The translations under genes were made by a program, and so were the position numbers. From positions 31,880,234-31,944,233 of the forward strand of contig OW386293.2 in the NCBI GenBank assembly GCA_936432065.2: a stretch of DNA of 64,000 bases, read 5' to 3'. Within the stretch, counting starts at the first letter, position 1, and every line of letters starts with the position of its first letter. The notes under the pieces are model-generated. The model was given only the letters and a program-made list of their open reading frames with translations. It was not told where the DNA came from and made no database searches. Shown in pieces: positions 19,657 through 29,404 of this stretch. This DNA comes from Rutpela maculata. Its lineage: Eukaryota > Arthropoda > Insecta > Coleoptera > Cerambycidae.

Positions 19657-19884
19657 ATGGGTCTGTCAGACACAGAAGGTGCTTATGGGCTAGAAGTCGC
19701 GGACACCACAGTAGGATGGATCTACAAATTAAAAAAAGACGAGTTGCAGACAGAATTATCCAAGTACGGCGCAACGACAACCGGAACTGTCGAAGAACTT
19801 CGCAGCAGGCTAAAAAGCTGTATTAAAAGTGAGCCGCCCAAGAAAGTAACAACTCCCCAAATAAGCCCCCGCCAACACAAATGA
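19657..19884 (+). CDS. small SAP-domain-like ORF of the LTR element
   Basis: 75 residues. Residues 21-52 (WIYKLKKDELQTELSKYGAT then GTVEELRSRL) fit the SAP helix-extended-helix DNA-binding motif: leucines in the first helix, a G-x-x-x-x-G-x turn and L-R-x-R-L in the second helix. The stop overlaps the start of the gag ORF (ATGA at 19881-19884), and gag lies in the -1 frame. This arrangement would allow stop-start reinitiation or a frameshift; the sequence cannot decide. SAP-like modules occur at the N terminus of some insect retroelement Gag proteins; here it would belong to Gag or act in chromatin contact. Confidence 0.6.
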   Translation: MGLSDTEGAYGLEVADTTVGWIYKLKKDELQTELSKYGATTTGTVEELRSRLKSCIKSEPPKKVTTPQISPRQHK

Positions 19885-20390
19885 GTTCACCTGATCAGAT
19901 GTTATACGTCGCACAAACACCCCTGGGCGCAGTTTTGACAGAAATCCGCAAATGGAACGTTCATTTCGACGGCAAAAAAGATGTTTTCTCGTTTTTAGAA
20001 CGTATTGAAGAACTACAGACCGGCTATAATTTTACTCAGGAACAAATGCTAAGAGCCCTACCCGAACTACTACAAGGTGATGCATTATTATGGTACAGAA
20101 ATAACAAAACATCCTGGACTACGTGGAATCAATTTGTCACGAAACTAACAAAGTTTTGCGCACCCTCCGATTACCACTTAAAACTGGAAGATGAAGCCAG
20201 ACTTCGAATACAAAAAGAAAATAAAAATGTAAAAGATTATGTAGTAGTAATCCAGACTCTACTACGTAGACTTACAAATGTAACCCCAGAACAAACACTA
20301 TACCGAATATATTTAAATTTATGTCCAGAGTCCCGAAAATACGTTAATCGAACCGATGTCCAGAAAAAACTCCAGATTACTGCATTATAG
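19881..20390 (+). CDS. Gag protein, truncated
   Basis: 169 residues with the retrotransposon Gag core: WNVHFDGKKDVFSFLERIEE, ALPELLQGDALLWYRN, WTTWNQFVTKLTKFCAPSDY and VKDYVVVIQTLLRRLTNVTP. This is the helical capsid-like fold of Ty3/gypsy and retroviral relatives. There is no CCHC zinc knuckle. The frame ends shortly after YVNRTDVQKKLQ, where a deletion joins it to a pol remnant, so the C-terminal nucleocapsid part is lost. Confidence 0.8.
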   Translation: MSSPDQMLYVAQTPLGAVLTEIRKWNVHFDGKKDVFSFLERIEELQTGYNFTQEQMLRALPELLQGDALLWYRNNKTSWTTWNQFVTKLTKFCAPSDYHLKLEDEARLRIQKENKNVKDYVVVIQTLLRRLTNVTPEQTLYRIYLNLCPESRKYVNRTDVQKKLQITAL

Positions 20391-20480
20391 ACGGAATCCT
20401 GTACCGCCATATATGGAGCAGTAATAATTTTATAGATCCCGAATTTTCCAACCCATGGAAACCCTGTATCCCGCAACCGT
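20374..20480 (+). pseudogene. pol remnant joined to gag by deletion
   Basis: In a frame different from gag, right at its end, the sequence reads DGILYRHIW then DPEFSNPWKPCIPQP and a stop. D-G-x-L-Y-R and W-x-x-x-I-P are typical of the segment between RNase H and integrase in gypsy Pol. This suggests that one internal deletion removed everything from the end of Gag to just before integrase. Confidence 0.5.
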
Positions 20481-20599
20481 AACGAAAACAAGTCCAGTAA
20501 AACCAGAGTCATCCAAAATAAGTGATGAAGTCGGAAGTCCAAGTGCCAGACCTGCTGTCATCTCTGCTTCCGACACCCGAAGCCAAAAGGCCGCCCCCA

Positions 20600-20990
20600 G
20601 TCCGAGACGCAACAGCCAACACTGATGTCGTCCCCAGTCCGAGACGTACCGTCCCCAGTCCGAGACGTACCGTCCCCAGTCCGAGACGTACCGTCCCCGA
20701 TGCCATCCGTAGTCCGAGATGTACCGCCCCCGATGCCGTCCCCAGTCCGAGAAGTACCGTCCCCGATGCCGTCCCCAGTTCGAGAAGTATCATCCCAGAT
20801 GCCGTCCCTGATGCCAACCCCGATGCCGCCCCCAGTCCGAGACGTACCGTCCCAGATGCCGCCCCCAGTCCGAGACGCACCATCCCCGATGCCGTCCCCA
20901 GTCCGAGGCGTATCGTCCCCGATGCCGTTCCTAGTCCGAGACGTACCGTCCCCGATGCCGTCCCCAGTTCGGAGACAGCCCCAGCCCCCC
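20600..20990. repeat. GC-rich minisatellite with units of 21 and about 33 bp
   Basis: Units are built on CCCAGTCCGAGACGTACCGT, first repeated three times at 21 bp, then alternating with CCCGATGCCGT spacers. Because unit lengths are multiples of three, repetitive open frames appear in several frames on both strands (for example SPRRTVPDAVP on the plus strand). Base composition is very unlike the surrounding LINE DNA. Confidence 0.85.
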
Positions 20991-21484
20991 GAAACCACCG
21001 ACCCCAGGTAGGCCAATTGCCTGCCTCCAGGTGTTTTTCCAGGACAACGACGCAGCCCTCCCGGTCCCAGCTCCGCAACGGAAGCGACAGTTCAGGCGCC
21101 ACAACCAAGATGGCCCCGCTTCTAGGATCCCTGGCACCGTCCCCCCTGTCCGCCATCGCCCCTGCAGTAAACGTCCGGAAGAACCACATTTGTATTTGTA
21201 TACCTGTTTCTTGCAATTTTTTTGTGCTCATTTATTATAACTATTTTACTTGTACCATAGTTCTAAGATATTTTACATACTGTTTATGTTATTTAAAGAT
21301 TTGTTTTTCTCTACATATGCACATACATGTATACGTATATATACCAGGTGTATACGAAAGAATTGACCATTCTTTCTTTATTATGTTTGAAGATGTTCAG
21401 TAACTTGTTTTCTCATTGCTATATTTTGATGTTAAGTTAGTAAAAATGTTCTCTTTGATAGAATTTTGAATTTTTTTTTTGTAA
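20991..21484 (+). other. untranslated internal tail of the LTR element
   Basis: About 500 bp between the minisatellite and the polypurine tract, ending AT-rich, with no reading frame that I would support. Confidence 0.5.
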
Positions 21485-21497
21485 AGAAAGAGGGGAG
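21485..21497 (+). other. polypurine tract
   Basis: AGAAAGAGGGGAG directly before the TG of the 3' LTR, the usual plus-strand primer. Confidence 0.8.
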
Positions 21498-22124
21498 TGT
21501 AATGAAGCATTCTTTAAATTCCTGCTCCATTACTAAGATTCCGGATTTACACACGACACCAATGTGCACACGGCCCGCAAACCTGCCCATCTCCCGTCTA
21601 GAAGCATGGATTTGCACACGACACTAAACTATACGCAGTTCTACGTCACCAGTAAGCGAGAATTCTCGGATATAAAAGCCCGGCCGCAAATCAACATAAT
21701 TCAGAATGGATAATCCTGCCAATCTGTCTACAGCGTGCTGAGCTGGACATATTGCAGTTTTGTGCATCTCCCGACGCAAACACGACGGAACGAATGCAAT
21801 CTGACCCTGGGAATCCTACAGCGTGTTGAACTGGGACCCCCTCGAGTCGTTAGTCATTCCCCGGCGCCGTTTCGCCGCCAAAGCCAGAGACGTCGCATCG
21901 CAACCGTTACACTCTCTCTCTCTCTCTCAGATAATAGAAAATGTTGTCTTAAGAACCGTAAAAGATACGGACATATAACCTGTACCTGTATGTTATGTAA
22001 CACTGCCACACATTACCTGTTTGAAAAAGTAAATAAATTGTTTATATTTTTATTGGGCTGTCTTATTAACTAATCTGGACCCTGATTAATCTCCGAACCA
22101 GCTACCCGACAAGAAACCGTTACA
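21498..22124 (+). repeat. 3' LTR
   Basis: Same sequence as the 5' LTR except that the CT run is one dinucleotide shorter. It is followed by the GCCC target duplication at 22125-22128 and then by the rest of LINE-2 ORF2. Confidence 0.9.
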
Positions 22125-22128
22125 GCCC

Positions 22129-23920
22129 AAATAATTCTAAAGTAATTTGGAATACAATAAATAATATAGTAAAACCACAAAAAAACAGCACAAACATTAC
22201 AGAAATTAATATCAAAAAAACTGGACATAGAACAAACGACAAAACAAAAATTTGCAATGAATTTGTAAACTTTTTCTCCGAAGTGGGAGAGAAACTGGCA
22301 AAAGATATAATACCACCTGATACTCAATATGAAAATACAACGTCAGAGAGAAGCTTTTTCTTAAGCAATGTAAATAGCGACGAAATAAAAATATATATAT
22401 CGGAGTTAAAAAACAAAAAAGCCCCGGGCTTTGGTGAAGTAACCGTTGAACTAATCAAAAGTGCAAGTGAAATTATCGCTCCGTTAATGGCACATCAAAT
22501 AAATGTAATATTCGAAACCGGTAACTGCCCACAACACTTTAAAATCGCGAAAATAAAACCTCTATACAAAAGTGGAAATAAATTAGAAACAAAAAACTAT
22601 CGACCTATCTCGTTACTATCCAATTTATCAAAACTATTTGAGAAAGCATTAAAAAAAAGGATCAATAGCTTTTTAAATAAATTCAATATTCTGTCAAAAA
22701 GACAATATGGTTTTAGAGAAAAAACATCAACAGACGATACAATTGCGCACGTAACAGGAAGAATCTATAACTTGGTAGATAAAGGAAGACCATCGCTATG
22801 TGTTTTTATAGACCTAGCGAAGGCATTCGACACTATTATCCACCCTTTAATGCTAAAGAAACTCTATGACCTAGGTTTCAGAGGAAAGCTATATGCAGTT
22901 CTAAAAGATTATCTTAGTAATAGGACACAGAAAGTCAACATAGACAATCATGAGAGCACCTCGAGAATTGTCACATACGGTCTACCACAGGGAACAGTCC
23001 TCGCTCCGGTCCTATTCAATATATATTTGAACGACTTGCTGAAATTAAAAATTGACGGAGAAATAATTTCTTTTGCGGACGACACTGTCGTCCTCTTTGA
23101 TGGAGAAACGTGGGACGAGGTTAGGTCAAAAGTATCCAAAAACATTAAAATTATAAAAAATTGGTTTGACCAGCATCTACTCACCATGAACATAACAAAA
23201 ACCAAATATCTACCCTTCTGCTCATATAAAAACAGTCTTCCACCATACACCAAGATAAAAATTGAAAACACTAATACTGAAATTGAACAGGCAACACAAG
23301 TGAAATACTTAGGTATTATACTTGATGCACATCTAAAGTGGAACTACCAAATAGAATACTTATGTAAAAAACTGAGGTGGCTCTATTATACATTTAAACA
23401 AGTCAGTACAATCCTTGACGATAAACAACGGTTAATAATATACTACGGCCTTATAGAATCAATACTTAAATACGGCATAATCGGATGGGGTGGAGTATAT
23501 AAAACAAATTTAGATCCATTAATAAAATGCCATAAAAGAATAATAAAAATAATGTTTAAAAAACCCATAACCTTTCCGAGTAAACAACTATTCAAACAGT
23601 ATAAAATACTAAATATTCGTCAACTATATTGCCAAAACTTGCTAAAATACCAAATAAAATATAACCCTCCAATTACCGAACAGAGACATGACTACGAAAC
23701 TCGACATAAGAACACGACACATATCCCGAGGGCACATAAAACGATTGGAACAAAATCATTCTCATATCTAGCTCCTAGATTATATACGATAGCCCAAGAG
23801 CAACTAAAACAAACTGAAAACAAATCAACCCTAAAAACACTTATAAAGGCATGGATAATAGATTTACCAGAAAACTACCTAGAAAACTTTATTGACACTG
23901 GACAAATTATAGCACGATAA
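22129..23920 (+). CDS. LINE-2 ORF2, second part: reverse transcriptase and C-terminal domain
   Basis: Residues 384-980 of the split polyprotein, in frame with the first part once the 3.25-kb insertion plus one GCCC is removed (total 2943 bases including stop). RT motifs are in order: KIAKIKPLYKSGNK, YRPISLLSNLSKLFEKAL, RQYGFREKTSTDD, VFIDLAKAFDT (motif A Asp), YGLPQGTVLAPVLFNIYLND and SFADDTVVLF (catalytic Asp pair, residues 700 and 701), then QVKYLGIILD. The C-terminal part includes HDYETRHKN and SFSYLAPRLYT, a pattern I associate with CR1/L2/Daphne-type elements. No zinc knuckle or RNase H is visible. The reading frame is clean, unlike the other LINEs here. Confidence 0.87.
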
Positions 23921-24187
23921 AAAAGAACCATTACTAACCAAAATCAAAACTATGGAAACTAGTATTTTCAGGTAAAAATTTACATTGGTGTGCCACCTGA
24001 CCCTACTTAACTTTTATTCAATATACCTAAAATTACTATTACATATGTACAGATATAATCTTAATTAATTAACCATACATTTGAACATATATGAATACAT
24101 ACGTATATATATGTATGGACAATTCAAACAACACCCGCACTCAAGTTTTTAACAACTTACCCGGGGCTTACTTAATATTTATCCCAA
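23921..24187 (+). other. LINE-2 3' untranslated region
   Basis: AT-rich, without a clear simple-repeat tail. Its end is set by the resumption of the LINE-1 RT frame. Confidence 0.5.
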
Positions 24188-25262
24188 ATAAATGATTTAC
24201 CTGACGTTATGTCAATTTTTATTGTCCTTTTTGCGGACGATACTACTTTTGCAAGACAGTTAAAAGATACTGGCAGTAATATTACTGACATTACAAATAA
24301 TATTATACTTAGAGCCTCTGACTGGTTCAATGCAAACAAGTTATGCTTAAATACAAATAAAACAAACACTACTTTTCTCTGCGAAGAATAATACCTCGGA
24401 GACCGTAAAATTTTCAGGCCTGACCTTGGATGGTAAATTGAATTGGCATTCGCATATCAATAATTTTTACTGCAAAATTGTCTAAGAAGATATATGCAAT
24501 TAGACAGATTAAAAACAAGGCAAACCTAAACGCAGCACTTATTGCATATCATGCACTATTCCACAGTGCTATGGTATATGGTTTGATTAAATGGGGTATA
24601 TCCAATCAAATTTCAGACGTTTTCGTCGTGCAAAAAAAAAGAACTTTAGCGGGTGTGAATCAACTTGAGAGTTGTAAACCATGGTTCATTAAATTTAATA
24701 TAATGACTTTACCATCAGAAATAATCTACTGTCACTTAATTCACATAAAAGTATATCTGAGCGAATACAGCAAGAATGATGAAACTCACGAATACAACAC
24801 TCGTAATCGGGATAAAATACAGACACCACGCCAGAGATTGGCTTATACAAAGAGAATCAACTTCGGAATTGATTTATTTAATTCACTTCCAGATAGTATT
24901 AAGGAATTGCCCATCAAAAAATTTAAAACAAAATTAAACCTGCACCTTTTGGCCAATGCTTACTATGATCCATCAAATTTTAATTATTTGTAAATTTATG
25001 TTTATATGTAATATGTTGTTTGTTATTGTGTTGACTATATTTTGGTCACATTCAATGTTTGTTATATACTTGTGATTATGTATGCATATATTTATATTTA
25101 TATGTTTCGTACTATCTAAGTCTGACTATACTAGGACTCTATCCTAGTATTATTTGTTAGTATTTTTATTTCTATTAGTTTATATTTTTCTATCTGACAT
25201 GTCAAAGCACCACGGTGTAATTTCTTTTTGACTAATAAATTATTATTATTATTATTATATTA
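24188..25262 (+). pseudogene. LINE-1, 3' part: RT catalytic box to 3' end
   Basis: The LINE-1 RT frame resumes with NDLPDV and reaches FIVLFADDTTFARQL (catalytic D-D). It is disturbed by a frameshift near 24388 and a stop at 24481, and continues as a 171-residue frame (24478-24993) with HSAMVYGLIKWG, EYNTRNRDKIQTPRQRLAYT and INFGIDLFNSLPDSIKEL, the usual end of such ORF2 proteins. A 260-bp 3' tail ends in AATAAATT(ATT)n at about 25233-25258. This matches a LINE of the same broad group as LINE-2. Confidence 0.85.
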
Positions 25263-25263
25263 T

Positions 25264-25461
25264 TATACGTTTTTTTTTTTAATATTTACTTAGTGCACCA
25301 TGGGCAGCCCTCAACTTCTTTTGCAGTTATTTCAGTTGTAATGTACGAGGACATCACTGCAATTGCAGCCCTTCATTAAAGTGGGTTTTATATCTATTTA
25401 TATACGTTTTTTTCTTAATATTTACTTAGTGCACCATAGGCAGCCCTCAACTTCTTTTGAC
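25264..25461. repeat. two direct ~60-bp copies
   Basis: The block with TAATATTTACTTAGTGCACC and GGCAGCCCTCAACTTC occurs at 25264-25322 and again at 25401-25461. It is separated by about 80 bp that include a repeated TTGCAGTTATTTCAG-like stretch. It directly follows the LINE-1 tail. Confidence 0.65.
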
Positions 25462-25630
25462 TGTCCGCGAATGTGTTAAGGAAATTTTTAGATTTCGACA
25501 AAATATTACGTTAGTAAATACATCGAGTGTTAGAAAATATAGATTATTTTGTGACTGTGATTTATTAGTAGACCACGGTAAAACGTTGATAGAGAAATGT
25601 CAGATACCTAATTGATTTATTTATTAATTA

Positions 25631-27345
25631 CACAGCCCCACCAAAAAAAAGTGGTCTGTCCGGCAGACCAGACTAGTGCATCCTTATGTATTAACCCTGC
25701 CCAACCCCCACAGACGTCCCCAGAGGCCGGCCAACTCGCTGCTGTTATGGCCCAAATGCAGCAGATGTGCACCATGATGGGGGCCCTGTTTGCAAGCCTG
25801 CCCCACCTCACCCCCCAGTGACGCCACCCGGACCACCCCGTCGACGGAGAAGCCACCCGAAGAGACATGACGATACCCGACACCTCACCCACGACCCTGC
25901 GGGTACCGGACAACACACCGTCCAGTACCCGTAGTCCCCCTGGCTCCGGGCAGACCAAAAATGCTACCAATAGCATTTAGGTCTGCCCTTCCTCGAGCTA
26001 CACAGCTCATCCTTACCTTACCGATGATCCGGATGACAGGATGTCATTTGGCATCCTGTGTACCGACAGTCTCTCCTGCCAAAACTTCCAACACACCTAA
26101 CAGACAGATGACTACCCCCCGGGGGGCAAACAAGCTGGCGAAGAAAAGAAAACGAAGACAGAAGAACGCCAGAAGAGGCCTTAGCCAGCAAGGTCCAACG
26201 AGCCAGGACCCAGGGAGGTGGACCGAAATCGTCTGCACCGCTCACATTTGTGAGTGGGGCCGACGTAAAGTAAGTTCGCCCGCCCTGCACGAGGCTGGTC
26301 CCCGGTCTACAGCGATGTACTGGGGTAAAGGGCAATAGTCCTGCCCGGCCCCAGACATCCGAGACCGACATCTTTAGCCAAGAATATTGGCGCCTTATGT
26401 ATTCAGACCGCTGAAGCCGAATTCGAAGTCAGAATTGTCAAATTGGCTCGTTATTAACCCCTAAACCCATCCCAAAAAATGGTCTGCCCGACGGACCAAG
26501 TGCAACCTTATGTATTTGGACCTGCTGAAACCGAATCTGAAGTCGGAATTGTAAGATTGGTTCGTTTTTCACCTCCGACCTCAAAAAATACTCCCAAAAC
26601 AAACAAGAAAGTGGTCTGTTAGCGGACCATACCAGTGTATCCTTACCAAATATATGAGGATACTGGTATGGTCTGCCGTACAGACCATTTTGGGGAGGGG
26701 GGTGTTTTACAGAGTTGGGGGTGAAAAACAAGCCAATCTGACAATTATGACTTTGGATTCGATTTCAGCGGGTCCAAATATATAAGGATACACTGGTATG
26801 GTCCGCCGGACAGACCACTTTTTTTGTTTTGGGGGTGTTTTTTGCGTTAGGTGTGAAAAACGAGCCAATCCGACAATTCTGACGTCGAAATCGGATTCAG
26901 CAGGTCAAAATACATAAAGACACACTGGTATAGTCCGCCGGACAGACCATTTTTTGTTTTGTTTTCGGGGTGTTTTTTTGGGGTTGGGGATGAACAACGA
27001 GCCAATCTGACAAATCTGACTTCTGACTCGGATTCAGCAGGTCAAAATACATAAGGATACACTAGTATAGTTCATCGGACAGACCACTTTTTTTTGTTTT
27101 GGGGGTGGTTAGGGGTGAAAAACGAGCCAATTTTGACTTCGGATTCAATTTCAGCAGGTCCAAATACATAAAAATACATGATCTGCCGAACACACCATTT
27201 TTTGGGGAGTGTTTTTTGGAGTTGGAGGTAAAAAACGAGCTAATCTGACAATTCTGGCTTCGAATTCGGTTTTAGCGGGTCCAAATATATAAGGACACAC
27301 TTGTCTGGGCCGCCGGACAGTCCACTTTTTTTTGTGGGGCTGTGT
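25631..27345. repeat. ~130-bp satellite array that switches orientation
   Basis: Each unit contains the palindromic core GGTCYG-CCGG-CAGACC, a TACACTGGTATGG block, a GTTCGTTTTTCAC or GTGAAAAACGAGCC block and GAATTCGGA-like blocks. Cores lie near 25666, 26482, 26614, 26668, 26793, 26929, 27071, 27182 and 27306. Units left of about 26640 are inverted relative to those on the right, so the array is itself a large palindrome around 26645. Confidence 0.75.
25850..26390 (+). repeat. dispersed GC-richer repeat, copy B
   Basis: Matches 1430-1960 in inverted orientation. The plus strand has short open stretches, such as a Met/Gln-rich AVMAQMQQMCTMMGALF just upstream at 25740-25800 and a basic KLAKKRKRRQKNARRG at about 26130-26180. 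They are separated by stops and frame changes. They may be remnants of a gag-like or nucleic-acid-binding protein; I do not recognise the family. Confidence 0.5.
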
Positions 27346-27640
27346 TATCGATTTTCGCTGGCGAATATCTCGGAAACTATAACACATAGGAAGAAAATGA
27401 ATATAAGCATTCTTGTAGCAAACTTAATTATATTCAATTTTGCATATAATAGTTTTTTCTGTACGACGTATCATTTCCGAGTTATAAGCCAATAATCGAA
27501 AAAGGGACCTTTCCACCCACTCCCTCCCTGAAGCAGCAGGGACTTTTAGTATGTTCATCTCCTAACTAGCCCCCTGAAGAGGAAAATTGTCCCCTCCCCC
27601 CTCCATATCCTCTACCACTCCTTTGTTGACTGGACTAATT

Positions 27641-28340
27641 ATAAATTTTGGCATTTATAGATAAGTAGGTTCATATATGAAAACTAGACGTGGACGAATA
27701 GTTTTACTTATAAAGTTAATTACGGTTTCCTGCACCTATGAATTGATTAAAATGGAAGAGAATTCGCTATTTTTAATTTGTGGGGGTATCTTTCTAACTC
27801 TTAAAGGCATGGTTGTTATCAACAAACCAACTAGAAGAAGATTTTTACATATAATAAAAGCGGCTGAAGTTAGACAATATGAATTTTCAAACATATCCTT
27901 GTTCACAAAAATGAAATATTGTCTGGGTCGAAAAGTTTTCAATTTCATCGTATATTCGTATACTAGTCAAGAAAATATTTTTACTGTGAAATTAATGTCT
28001 TTCGACCCTTCTGCTTCGCTGAGCTCTCAGCTTCGGGACTCGAAGTACTGATTCTTATATTGATAAGTTACTCTAGGAATTTGAACCAATCAGAGCAAAA
28101 TTACACGATCAATTTGCTGACTGTGTTCAAGGTGATGTCTTCACCGTCAATTTTGTCTTTTTTTGGGGAAAAACAAAGTTTTAAAAGTCCTATTTTGAAC
28201 CAAAATACGCATTAAGTGACAGTGAATACGGTGTTTCAAGTGAAATTTTACTATAACAACAATTATTGTATAATTGGAGAAATTGATGTTTTACTGTGAT
28301 TTTTTCTGACAAAAAATATTTATATGTGGCATACCATATA
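27641..28340. other. no supported gene; LINE-3 leader at right
   Basis: A plus-strand open stretch of 124 codons (27677-28051) has no family resemblance that I can see. From about 28150 the sequence is probably the 5' leader of LINE-3. Confidence 0.4.
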
Positions 28341-28348
28341 CACTGGCA

Positions 28349-29298
28349 GTGGTACTCAATATGTCGACTTGTGGGAAAGGTTGTAATAAGAGAATAAATT
28401 CAAAATATAGAATTATATGTAGGATATGCAACAAAGAATTTCATTATAACTGTGCAGGTATATTGGATAAAGATATAGCATCTTATACTTCTGGTGAGAC
28501 TATATGGATTTGCGAATTTTGTAAGAAAAAAATACCAACAGAAAATACTTCATCATTAGTTACTAATAGTGATATATGCACAACCGCTCAGCCTAGTATA
28601 TCTGATGTCTACGCAGTTGTTAAACAAATACTCTCTGAACAGCAAAACATTAATAAGTCACTAGAAAAACATGAAGAAGAGATAAATGAATTAAAACATA
28701 GAAGTGATCAAGTAGAGGAGGTTGTAGAAGAAAATAAACAAAAACTGAATGAAGTAAGTAATATTATTGCTGACTTGGAAAGGGAGAACGGATATCTAAA
28801 ATCAAAACTGAATGATGTAGATCAACAAAATCGTGCTAATTGTTTGGAAATCACTGGAGTACCGGAACCTGGCAGAGGAGAGAATATACAAGTGACAGTT
28901 CAACTGGTTTGCTCAGCGTTGGGAATCAAAGTAGATACTAGCATGATAAACAATTGCTATCGTCTGCGATCGAGCAACAATAGAAATTCGTCTAAAATAA
29001 TAGTTTCATTTACAAAAAAATGTTATAAAGATGAAATATGAAAATGTCGTAAAATAAAAACTGATTTTACTACAGATCTCTTAGATAATTCATTAAAACA
29101 ATTAGTTCAAGATAGTAATATAATATACATAAATGATTTTTTAATAAAAAATTGTATCTCAAAGCCAAGGAGTATAAAAACAAAAATAATATGAAATATT
29201 TATGGGTAAAAGACGGTAATATTTTAATGCGAAAACCTGATAACTCTAAAGTTATGATAATTAGAAGTGAACATGATCTGAAAAATGGAGTTGAATAA
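28349..29298 (+). pseudogene. LINE-3 ORF1, PHD-like zinc finger plus coiled coil
   Basis: The first 230 codons are open. A PHD-like finger comes first, with paired cysteines and histidine (CGKGC, CRICNKEFHYNC, WICEFCKKK). A coiled coil follows (QQNINKSLEKHEEEINELKH through SKLNDVDQQN), then an RNA-recognition-like part (RANCLEITGVPEPGR, NNCYRLRSSNNRNSSKIIVSF). A TGA stop at 29039-29041 and a later frame change break it; the expected C-terminal block is still readable near 29190-29298 (LWVKDGNILMRKPDNSKV). PHD-bearing ORF1 proteins are known in CR1- and Jockey-related LINEs. Confidence 0.75.
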
Positions 29299-29404
29299 AA
29301 TTATGTATTTAAAAAAATGTAAACGTGGCTTTCAATTATTCTGCAAATTTTTCTGTGTACACTTTCATGTATATGTATTTTTTCTTTTCTCTTTTTTGTA
29401 AGTT

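Larger units (their letters stand above)
18875..22124 (+). mobile_element. 3.25-kb LTR retrotransposon, internally deleted (gag-only)
   Basis: Two LTRs in direct orientation (18875-19503, 629 bp, and 21498-22124, 627 bp) look identical except for the length of a CT microsatellite, so the insertion is young. Each LTR runs from TGTAATG to CGTTACA. Between them are a primer binding site, a SAP-domain ORF, a gag ORF, a short pol remnant, an in-frame minisatellite and a polypurine tract. No protease, reverse transcriptase, RNase H or integrase core is present, so it must have moved with proteins supplied by a relative. Confidence 0.9.
16428..24187 (+). mobile_element. LINE-2, nearly intact non-LTR retrotransposon split by an LTR element
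   Basis: A full-length-looking element with a 350-bp 5' leader, ORF1, ORF2 and a 270-bp 3' leader, inserted into the RT gene of LINE-1. The boundary estimate comes from the LINE-1 reading frame, which would resume at AAATGATTTACC (24190) with the expected residues. ORF2 itself is split by the LTR element at 18875-22124. Removing that insertion restores one uninterrupted 980-codon frame, so LINE-2 was probably active until recently. The motifs resemble the CR1/L2/Daphne side of the LINE tree; I see no RNase H domain. Confidence 0.8.
25465..27640 (-). mobile_element. terminal-inverted-repeat family element expanded by an inverted satellite array
   Basis: Read on the minus strand it has the same block order as 4766-5165: a GTTGACTGG-like start (27635), the G-rich block, TTCCGAGATATTCGCCAGCG (27350-27369), then CACTCGATGTATTTACTAACG (25510-25530). 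In the shorter copy the middle is only about 25 bp. Here it holds 1.7 kb of satellite-like DNA with its own inverted edges (CACAGCCCCAC at 25631 and its inverse at 27335). Confidence 0.6.

Noticed and set aside
20509..21231. Long minus-strand open frame with RLGLGTASGT repeats
   Set aside because: It is the complement of the GC-rich minisatellite, whose unit lengths are multiples of three; other frames are equally open, and the sequence has no domain.
25631..27345. CRISPR-like or rRNA-spacer-like array from the repeated palindromic core
   Set aside because: Whole 130-bp units repeat, not only the core, and orientation flips in the middle; a satellite array fits better.
27677..28051. 124-codon hypothetical protein
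   Set aside because: Hydrophobic start but no family match that I know, in a region between two mobile elements; length is within chance for this composition and I could not support it.
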